From: Phycisphaerales bacterium
GTDB lineage: Bacteria > Planctomycetota > Phycisphaerae > Phycisphaerales > UBA1924
NCBI GenBank assembly: GCA_030680655.1
Contig: JAUXUZ010000357.1
Coordinates: forward strand, 1-19,617
Length of the DNA: 19,617 nt
Direction: 5' to 3'
Shown: positions 13,664-19,617 of the stretch, one piece after another
Position numbering within the stretch: the stretch's first letter is position 1
How the letters are laid out: every line of letters begins with the position of its first letter
Position numbers and translations under genes: made by a program
The notes under the pieces: generated by a model
Seen by the model: only the letters and a program-made list of their open reading frames with translations
Database searches by the model: none
What the model was told of the DNA's origin: nothing

Positions 13664-15342
13664 AGAGGTTCGCCCAACTGTTCGAGGAGCTCGACGCTTC
13701 CTCCGGCACGGCCGACAAGGTCGCAGCGCTGGTGCGGTACTTCTCGTCGGCGCCGGCGGAGGACGCGGCGTGGGCGCTGGCGCTGCTGACGGGCCGGCGC
13801 GTGAAGCGGGCGGTGAACTACACGCAGCTGTACGCGTGGGCGGCGGAGACTTCTGGTTACCCGGAGTGGCTGATCGGCGAGTCGCACGGGGCGGTGGGGG
13901 ACTTCTCGGAGGTGCTGTCGCTGATCCTGCCGCCGCCGACAGCGCCCGCGGACCTCTCGCTGCGCGAGGTGATCCAGGGGCGGATCGTGTCGATGGCGCG
14001 GCACGAAGAGACGCACAAGAAGGCCATGGTTCTCAAGACCTGGGATCAGCTCGACCAGCGGGGGAAGTTCATCTTCCACAAGCTCATCAGCGCGACGTTC
14101 CGTGTGGGCGTGTCGCGCCTGCTGGCGGTGCGGGCGCTGTCGCAGGTTGCGGGCGTGGCGCAGGAGGAGATGGACCACCGGCTGATGGGAGAATGGTCAC
14201 CGACGGCGGAGTTCTATCGCTCGCTGATGCGGCCGCCGGATGAGGGTGGCGATGGACGGGGCGTGAACTGGAACCCGTACCCGTTCTTCCTCGCGCACCA
14301 GCTTGAGGACACGGCGTTTATCGGTGAGAACCTCGGGCCGGTTGCACAGTGGCAGGCTGAGTGGAAGTGGGACGGCATCCGCGGGCAGTTGATCAAGCGG
14401 GCGGGGCGCGTGGCGCTCTGGTCGCGTGGCGAAGAGCTGCTGACGGAGCGGTTCCCTGATCTGCTCGAGACGGCCGATCGCCTGCCGGATGGGACGGTGC
14501 TCGACGGCGAGCTGCTGGCGTGGGAGAACGGGCGGCCGCTGCCGTTTGCCGATCTGCAGCACCGCATCAACAAGAGGCAACCGACGGGCCTGCTGTTTGC
14601 GGATGTGCCGGTGATCTTCCGCGCGTACGACCAGTTGGAGGAGCGGGGAGAGGACCTGCGGGCGAGGCCTCTGCGTGAGCGGCGGGCGATTCTCGAGGGG
14701 GTCGTGCGGCGCTTCGGCGGGCCGCTGCTGCAGGTGTCGGAGGTGCTCGAGGTTGCGTCGTGGGAGGCGCTGGCGGAGTTGCGCTCCGGGTCACGGGATC
14801 GGAACGTCGAGGGGATCATGCTCAAGCACCTCGACTCGGCCTACGGCGTTGGCCGGACCAAAACGACGCTGATCGATTCGCCCCAGCGGGCGGGGTGGTG
14901 GAAGTGGAAGGTGGACCCGTACCTGGTTGATTGTGTACTGACGGTGGCGCAGCGCGGCTCAGGACGGCGGGCCTCGCTGTTTACTGACTACACGTTCGCT
15001 GTGTGGACCGGACCTCAGGGCGGCGAGGGTGAGCTGGTGCCGATCGCGAAGGCGTACTCGGGGCTGACGGATCAGGAGATCCTGAAGGTCGATGCGTTTG
15101 TGCGCGAGCACACGACCGGGCGGCTGCAGGGTGGCGGTGGCCGGCTTGTTGAGCCGCGGCTGGTATTCGAGATCGCGTTCGAAGGGATCGCGGCGAGCCC
15201 GCGCCACAAGAGCGGGGTGGCGACGCGGTTCCCTCGGATGAAGCGTTGGCGGACGGACAAGAAGTCCGAGGAGGCGGACACGCTAGGCTTTGTGAAGGGG
15301 CTGCTGGCGCAGCACGTCAGGAGCTCGGGGGTGAAGGGGTGA
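13660..15342 (+). CDS. ATP-dependent DNA ligase (ligase-associated repair cluster)
   Basis: This encodes 560 residues from GTG at 13660, which overlaps the exonuclease stop and has AAGGGGGG upstream. An N-terminal DNA-binding domain (residues 1-190, all-helical) precedes the nucleotidyltransferase domain. The AMP-accepting Lys236 is in EWKWDGIRG (motif I). Motif III is LDGELLAWENGR (281-292), motif IV VEGIMLKH (383-390), motif V GWWKWKVDPY (412-421), and the OB-fold motif VI region is RFPRMKRWRTDK (524-535). It uses ATP to seal nicks with 3'-OH and 5'-phosphate ends. This is the stand-alone ligase of the Lhr-like/PdeM neighbourhood; it has no LigD polymerase or phosphoesterase domain, and no Ku gene is near. 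It overlaps the helicase start by 4 bp. Confidence 0.96.
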   Translation: MKRFAQLFEELDASSGTADKVAALVRYFSSAPAEDAAWALALLTGRRVKRAVNYTQLYAWAAETSGYPEWLIGESHGAVGDFSEVLSLILPPPTAPADLSLREVIQGRIVSMARHEETHKKAMVLKTWDQLDQRGKFIFHKLISATFRVGVSRLLAVRALSQVAGVAQEEMDHRLMGEWSPTAEFYRSLMRPPDEGGDGRGVNWNPYPFFLAHQLEDTAFIGENLGPVAQWQAEWKWDGIRGQLIKRAGRVALWSRGEELLTERFPDLLETADRLPDGTVLDGELLAWENGRPLPFADLQHRINKRQPTGLLFADVPVIFRAYDQLEERGEDLRARPLRERRAILEGVVRRFGGPLLQVSEVLEVASWEALAELRSGSRDRNVEGIMLKHLDSAYGVGRTKTTLIDSPQRAGWWKWKVDPYLVDCVLTVAQRGSGRRASLFTDYTFAVWTGPQGGEGELVPIAKAYSGLTDQEILKVDAFVREHTTGRLQGGGGRLVEPRLVFEIAFEGIAASPRHKSGVATRFPRMKRWRTDKKSEEADTLGFVKGLLAQHVRSSGVKG

Positions 15343-18023
15343 GGAATGAGCCACCTGGAGCGCGGCGGAAGAAGGCGCACGCGCAGGGCGCGGCGGCGGT
15401 GACCGCCGCTGACCCGCTCGCTCCCGCCCGATCGTGGTTGGCTTCGCGCGGCTGGTCGCCCTTTCCTTTCCAGGAGCAGGTCTGGTCGGCGTACCTGAAC
15501 GGCAAGAGCGGGCTGCTCCACGCGCCGACGGGGATGGGCAAGACGCTCGCGGTAGCGCTGGGCCCGCTGCTTGAAGAGGTGGCGCGTCGAGGGGAAGGAG
15601 GGAGCCGCAAGCGCGAGCGCGGATTGAAGGTGCTCTGGCTGACGCCCCTGCGGGCGCTGGCGAACGACACAGCGGAAGCGCTCGCGTCGGCTGTGGAAGG
15701 GCTGGGGTTGAACTGGTCTGTTGAACTGCGAACGGGCGACACAGCGCAGAGCCGGAAGCGGAAGCAGCGGGTGGACGGACTGCCGAACATCCTTGTCACG
15801 ACGCCCGAGAGCCTGTCGGTAATGCTCTCGTACCCGGACCTTGTAGGGGAGGCGGGCGGGAAGACACCCTCATCCGCCGCCGGGGGACCGGCGGGGCCTT
15901 CTCCCGCAGAGCCGGGAGAAGGGGGGACGCTCTCGCCGCTCGCAGGAATCCGAGCGGTCATCGTTGACGAGTGGCACGAGCTGCTGGGAACAAAGCGGGG
16001 GGTGCAGACCGAGCTTGGGCTCGCGCGGGTGCGGGCGTTGAGTCCGTCGGTGCGGACGTGGGGGTTGTCGGCGACGCTGGGTAACCTGGACGAGGCGATG
16101 AGGGTGTTGCTTGGGGCGGGGGCGCCGCAGGGCGTGATGGTGCGTGGGCAGGGGCGGCGGGAGTACCAGTTCCGCACGATCATCCCGCCCGACATTGAGC
16201 GGTTCCCGTGGGCCGGTCACCTGGGGATCCGCCTGCTGCCGCAGGTGTGTGAGGCGATCGACGCGTCGAACTTGACGCTGCTGTTTACCAATACACGGTC
16301 GCAGTCGGAGATCTGGTTCTCGTCGCTGCTGCGTGCGAGCAACAAGTACATGGGCAAGGTGGCGATCCACCACGGGTCGCTCGACCGGAAGCTGCGTGGT
16401 CGCGTGGAGGAGGCGGTCAAGGCGGGCGAGCTCAAGTGCGTGGTGTGCACCAGCAGCCTTGACCTCGGCGTGGACTTTGCGCCGGTGGACCAGGTTATTC
16501 AGATCGGCTCGCCGAAGGGGATCGCGCGGTTCCTGCAGCGTGCGGGGAGGTCGGGGCACCAGCCAGGGGGCGTCTCGAAGATCGTGTGCGTGCCGACCAA
16601 CGCGCTGGAGCTAGTGGAGTTCGCGGCTGCGCGTGACGCGATCGCCGCGGAGGGGGGGCCGGTGGACGTCGAGGAGCGCGAGCCGCTGGTGCTGGCGATG
16701 GACGTGCTGGTGCAGCACATGATGACGGTGGCGGTGGGGGGCGGGTTTGACGAGCGGCGGCTGCTGGCGGAGGTGCGCACGACGAACGCGTTCAACGCCC
16801 TGACCGACGATCAGTGGCGTTGGGCGATGGACTACATTCACCGCGGCGGTCCGGCGCTGACGGCGTACGCGCACTACGCGCGGGCAACGCAGGACGACCC
16901 GCCCGACGGTCTGTGGCGGATGTCGGCGGCTTCGCTGGTGCGGAACCACCGGCTGAACATCGGGACGATTACCTCGGACGCGAGCATCGCCGTCAGGATG
17001 GCCAACGGCAAGGTGCTCGGCTCGGTGGAAGAGTCGTTCATCGGGCGGATGGCGCCGGGGGACATCTTCGCGTTTTCTGGGCGGGTGCTGGAGCTTGTGC
17101 GGGTGCGTGACATGACGGCGGTGGTGCGGCCGGCGCGAAGGGCGCGGGGGAACGTGCCCTCGTGGCAGGGCTCGCGCATGGCGATCTCCACACACCTGGC
17201 TAGCGCGGTTCGGGTGCGGCTGGGGGAGGCGCACCGGGGCGTGTACCGCGGGCCTGAGATGAAGGCGGCGGAACCGATCCTGCGGCTTCAAGACGCGTGG
17301 TCAACGCTGCCGCAGCCGGGCGAGTTGCTGATCGAGTACGCGACGACGAGCGAGGGGCACCACGCGTTTGTCTATCCGCTGGAGGGGCGGCTGGTGCACG
17401 AGGGGCTCGCGGCGTTGGCCGCGTGGCGGTTCGCGCGGGCCGAGCCGCGGACGTTTGTGCTTGCGAGCAACGACTATGGGTTTCACCTGCTTTCACCGAC
17501 GCCGATTCAGTTCAGAGAGGCCGACTGGCGGAGTGCGCTTTCGCCGGCGGGCTTGACCGAGGACCTGCTGGCCTGTCTGAACGCGGCGCAGCTCGCACGC
17601 AGGCAGTTCCGGGAGATCGCACGGGTGGCGGGCTTGATCATCCCGGGCTTTCCCGGGCAGGGGAGGTCCAACCGCCACCTGCAGGCCTCGAGCGAGTTGT
17701 TCTACGACGTGTTCAGCGAGTACGACGCGGGGAACCTACTGCTTGATCAGGCGCGTCGCCAGGTGCTGGAGAGGCAGCTTGAGTATCGGCGATTGGCCGG
17801 CGCGTTGGAGCGGCTCGCCGACGCGACGTTGGCGGTGAAGGACCTCCCCTGCCTGTCGCCGTTTGCGTTCCCGCTGTGGGTTGACTCGCTGCGCGAGCAG
17901 TTGACAACCGAGAAGTGGACGGACCGGCTCTCGCGTATGCTGGTCACGCTCGAGACGCGAGCGGGTGGGCCACCGGCGGGCCGCGCCGCTTGCTCGAAGG
18001 GCAAGGCGAGAGGAACCCCGTGA
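15339..18023 (+). CDS. Ligase-associated DEXH-box (Lhr-like) DNA helicase
   Basis: This encodes 894 residues from GTG at 15339 in GTGA overlap with the ligase stop; the longer open frame upstream only overlaps the ligase gene. Superfamily 2 motifs are all present: FQEQVW (Q-motif region), Walker A APTGMGKT (62-69), TPLRALAND, TTPESLS, DEWH (210-213), SAT (244-246), LFTNTRSQSE (315-324), TSSLDLGVDF (371-380) and QRAGRSGHQPG (400-410). The rest is the winged-helix and Lhr-core C-terminal region. It is predicted to be a 3'-to-5' DNA translocase acting with the neighbouring nucleases and ligase. An extra Gly/Pro/Ser-rich loop (about residues 171-201) between LSYPDLV and LAGIRAVIVDEW is encoded largely by a palindromic repeat element (15865-15925). 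Confidence 0.95.
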   Translation: MRNEPPGARRKKAHAQGAAAVTAADPLAPARSWLASRGWSPFPFQEQVWSAYLNGKSGLLHAPTGMGKTLAVALGPLLEEVARRGEGGSRKRERGLKVLWLTPLRALANDTAEALASAVEGLGLNWSVELRTGDTAQSRKRKQRVDGLPNILVTTPESLSVMLSYPDLVGEAGGKTPSSAAGGPAGPSPAEPGEGGTLSPLAGIRAVIVDEWHELLGTKRGVQTELGLARVRALSPSVRTWGLSATLGNLDEAMRVLLGAGAPQGVMVRGQGRREYQFRTIIPPDIERFPWAGHLGIRLLPQVCEAIDASNLTLLFTNTRSQSEIWFSSLLRASNKYMGKVAIHHGSLDRKLRGRVEEAVKAGELKCVVCTSSLDLGVDFAPVDQVIQIGSPKGIARFLQRAGRSGHQPGGVSKIVCVPTNALELVEFAAARDAIAAEGGPVDVEEREPLVLAMDVLVQHMMTVAVGGGFDERRLLAEVRTTNAFNALTDDQWRWAMDYIHRGGPALTAYAHYARATQDDPPDGLWRMSAASLVRNHRLNIGTITSDASIAVRMANGKVLGSVEESFIGRMAPGDIFAFSGRVLELVRVRDMTAVVRPARRARGNVPSWQGSRMAISTHLASAVRVRLGEAHRGVYRGPEMKAAEPILRLQDAWSTLPQPGELLIEYATTSEGHHAFVYPLEGRLVHEGLAALAAWRFARAEPRTFVLASNDYGFHLLSPTPIQFREADWRSALSPAGLTEDLLACLNAAQLARRQFREIARVAGLIIPGFPGQGRSNRHLQASSELFYDVFSEYDAGNLLLDQARRQVLERQLEYRRLAGALERLADATLAVKDLPCLSPFAFPLWVDSLREQLTTEKWTDRLSRMLVTLETRAGGPPAGRAACSKGKARGTP
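15865..15925 (+). repeat. Palindromic repeat element inside the helicase gene, copy C
   Basis: CACCCTCATCCGCCG begins the element. It continues with an inner palindrome, CCGCCG-GGGGAC-CGGCGG, and ends in the stem CCTTCTCCCG (15897-15906) - loop - CGGGAGAAGG (15913-15922). Head sequence, inner GC palindrome and CTTCTCCC hairpin match intergenic copies A and B at 3280-3401 in order and orientation. It is read in frame as TPSSAAGGPAGPSPAEPGEGG (residues 176-196 of the helicase, in two adjoining pieces: TPSSAAGGPAG and PSPAEPGEGG). Confidence 0.75.
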
Positions 18024-18721
18024 CGACGGTCCGCATCGGCGATCATGAGCTTGGCTTGCTGGCAGGGCGCGGCGTGGTGCGCTGGTCAGACCGGACGCTC
18101 TACGTTGCCGATTTGCACATCGGAAAAGCGTCGGCGTTTGCGCGTGGGGGGGTGCCGATCAGCGGGAGCGTGCTGGAAGCGACCACGGCTGATGCGCTCA
18201 AGCGCCTGACGGCGATGATCGTTCAGGCCGAAACCGAGCGGCTTGTCGTGCTGGGCGACCTGCTCCACGCTGCAGGGGGGCGCGACCCGCGAACGCTGGA
18301 CCTGCTTGAGCGGTGGCGATGGGAACACCGCGGAGTTGACGTTGTGCTTGTGCGGGGCAACCACGATCAGGCGGCGGGCGACCCGCCGAGTTCGGCGGGC
18401 ATCCGCTGCGTGGATGAGCCGTTTGACGATCGCGGCCTGACACTTCGGCACCACCCGCTGGCCGCAGGGACGGGCACGGCGACCCTGGCGGGGCATGTTC
18501 ATCCGGCCGTGCGGTTGCGGTCGCCCGGCGATTCGGCGCGGGTGGCCTGTTTCTGGCTCTCGAAGGGGCAGTTGGTGCTCCCGGCCTTTGGCGGCTTTAC
18601 GGGTATGGGTGAAGTGCGGGCCGGCGCGGGGGATCGGGTGTTCGTGCCTGCCGAAGGGGTGGTCGTCGAGGTGCCGGTCGTGGTTTCTACCGTGGCGCGA
18701 GTGGGTCGTAGCGCCCGATAA
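18020..18721 (+). CDS. pdeM: Ligase-associated metallophosphoesterase PdeM (DNA endonuclease)
   Basis: This encodes 233 residues from GTG at 18020, overlapping the helicase TGA (GTGA) with AGGA five bases upstream. The open frame from 17915 is only its extension into the helicase. Binuclear metallophosphoesterase motifs are in order: Asp31/His33 in VADLHIGK, Asp80 in VLGDLLHA, Asn114-His115-Asp116 in VRGNHD, His144-145 in LRHHP and His159/His161 in AGHVHP. LPAFGGFTGM near 187-196 is also characteristic. Family members in this neighbourhood, such as the Pseudomonas putida protein called MPE, are manganese-dependent single-strand DNA endonucleases. It ends the four-gene repair operon; no clear terminator follows. 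Confidence 0.93.
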   Translation: MTTVRIGDHELGLLAGRGVVRWSDRTLYVADLHIGKASAFARGGVPISGSVLEATTADALKRLTAMIVQAETERLVVLGDLLHAAGGRDPRTLDLLERWRWEHRGVDVVLVRGNHDQAAGDPPSSAGIRCVDEPFDDRGLTLRHHPLAAGTGTATLAGHVHPAVRLRSPGDSARVACFWLSKGQLVLPAFGGFTGMGEVRAGAGDRVFVPAEGVVVEVPVVVSTVARVGRSAR

Positions 18722-18851
18722 CCCAAGTGGGTGCATGGCAGGGGGGCGTCGAGCGGACAACGGGCGAGTGTCGTTACACCGGCTGGCCAAACGGTCCGAT
18801 CTCTGGTGTGCGACCCCTTGTTTCCACACGCGCCCGGCGCGCAGGTAGCCA

Positions 18852-19617
18852 ATGCCCCCAACCCCTTCGCAACCTCCGCAATCGCCCTTGACGAACACCG
18901 TGCGTCTGAAGGCGGCCGATCTTCAGAAGTTGCACGAGGAGCTTGAGGCGGCCAGCCGCGGGTCTTCGCAAGCACGCAAGTGCATCCGGCTCGACTATGT
19001 ACAGCTGTCGGTACGGGTTGAGATGCACCAGCCGGGTGGCGCGAGCATCAGCCTTCAGTACGCCGCACGGAACATCTCGTCGGAGGGCCTGGGGATCCTG
19101 CACAACTCGTACGTACACCCGAGCACGCGCTGCATGGCCTTTCTGCGGCACCGCGACGGACACGAGGTGCCGATTGAAGCATTGGCGGTTCGGTGCCGGC
19201 ACGTGAAAGGGCTGATCCACGAGGTCGGCCTCCGCTTCAAGTCGCCGATCAACGTGCGCGACTTCCTGACGGTCGATCCGATGGAGGGGAGCTTCATCCT
19301 CGAGAATGTCGACCCGACGAAGATCGTCGGTTCGATGCTCCACGTCGACGACTCAGCAATGGACCGGCGCCTGGTGCGGCACTACCTGGCGGAGACGACG
19401 CTCAACATCGTCTCAGTCGAGACCGGCAAGGCGGCCATGGAGCGAATCGCCGAGGGGTTCGACGTAATCGTGGTGGACAACGACCTGGGCGACATGACGG
19501 GCATCGAGCTGGTGCAGACGCTCCGCGCGCAGGGCATCGCGGTGCCGATCATCATGCCGACGGCGGACACCCGCCCAGCAACGAAAGAGGGCGCCCGCAA
19601 CGCGCGGGTCAGCGCGA
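18852..19617 (+). CDS. PilZ-REC fusion protein (3' end off the window)
   Basis: The frame is open from ATG at 18852 to the window edge, giving 255 residues, with no signal peptide or membrane segment. Residues 41-150 read as a PilZ domain. The c-di-GMP-binding RxxxR is Arg42-Arg46 (RKCIR), the second motif is N74-I-S-S-E-G79, and the barrel ends with HEVGLRFKSPI. Residues 161-255 read as a response-regulator receiver domain: acidic pair Asp166-Asp167 (HVDDS), phospho-acceptor Asp209 (VIVVDNDLGDMTG) and Thr237 in IIMPTAD; the conserved Lys lies beyond or near the edge. Residues 20-36 may form a short helix. It would link c-di-GMP and a phosphorelay, but no partner kinase is in view. Upstream bases 18722-18851 show no clear promoter. 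Confidence 0.87.
   Translation, partial: MPPTPSQPPQSPLTNTVRLKAADLQKLHEELEAASRGSSQARKCIRLDYVQLSVRVEMHQPGGASISLQYAARNISSEGLGILHNSYVHPSTRCMAFLRHRDGHEVPIEALAVRCRHVKGLIHEVGLRFKSPINVRDFLTVDPMEGSFILENVDPTKIVGSMLHVDDSAMDRRLVRHYLAETTLNIVSVETGKAAMERIAEGFDVIVVDNDLGDMTGIELVQTLRAQGIAVPIIMPTADTRPATKEGARNARVSA

Noticed and set aside
12554..18721. Interpretation as a phage-defence island or bacterial NHEJ locus
   Set aside because: All four genes match the known ligase-associated repair families. There is no Ku, no LigD polymerase domain, and no defence-type sensor, toxin or restriction gene nearby.

Overview
The window looks like chromosomal DNA from a GC-rich planctomycete, most likely of the Phycisphaerae/Phycisphaerales type. 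This rests on the high GC content, long spurious open frames on both strands, frequent GTG starts, and above all two secreted proteins ending in paired Asp/Asn-rich dockerin-like repeats that finish in ...FFAGCN or ...FFAGCG, a C-terminal signature I associate with that group. The assignment is inferred from style and has not been checked by a search.

Layout. (1) 1-586, minus: the N-terminal part of a secreted DUF1080 / 3-keto-disaccharide hydrolase-like protein, cut by the window edge. (2) 661-2844, minus: a compact cluster of a four-helix membrane protein, an SRPBCC (START-like) protein, an SDR-family protein lacking the catalytic Tyr, and a second small membrane protein, with two GTGA start/stop overlaps. 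(3) 2940-3086, minus: a tRNA-Lys(CTT) with its own promoter and hairpin terminator. (4) 3087-3512: a gene-free stretch filled with palindromic repeats. (5) 3513-6082, plus: the classic rpmF-plsX-fabH group (ribosomal protein bL32 and fatty acid/phospholipid initiation), closed by a strong bidirectional terminator. (6) 6184-10097, minus: two secreted dockerin-tailed proteins, the larger carrying two full and one partial copy of an exact 678-bp (226-residue) tandem repeat. (7) 10269-12392, plus: a secreted S9 (prolyl oligopeptidase-like) peptidase with a terminator. (8) 12554-18721, plus: a complete four-gene ligase-associated DNA repair operon, in the order MBL-fold exonuclease, ATP-dependent DNA ligase, Lhr-like DEXH helicase and PdeM metallophosphoesterase, each joined to the next by a 4-bp GTGA overlap. 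(9) 18852-19617, plus: the start of a PilZ-REC fusion protein, cut by the window edge.

How the genes work together. rpmF-plsX-fabH couples ribosome production to membrane lipid synthesis. The four repair genes are almost certainly co-translated and would supply strand-unwinding, end-processing, nicking and sealing activities for one DNA repair pathway. This system is known as a conserved neighbourhood; its physiological role is still thinly described.

The least ordinary observations are: a palindromic repeat of the same type as two intergenic copies lying in frame inside the helicase gene and encoding an extra Gly/Pro/Ser-rich loop; the Tyr-less SDR in an uncharacterised cluster; the cysteine-free bL32; the PilZ-then-REC order of the last gene; and the near-identical 678-bp repeats in the dockerin protein. 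I did not find a clearly new multi-gene system.
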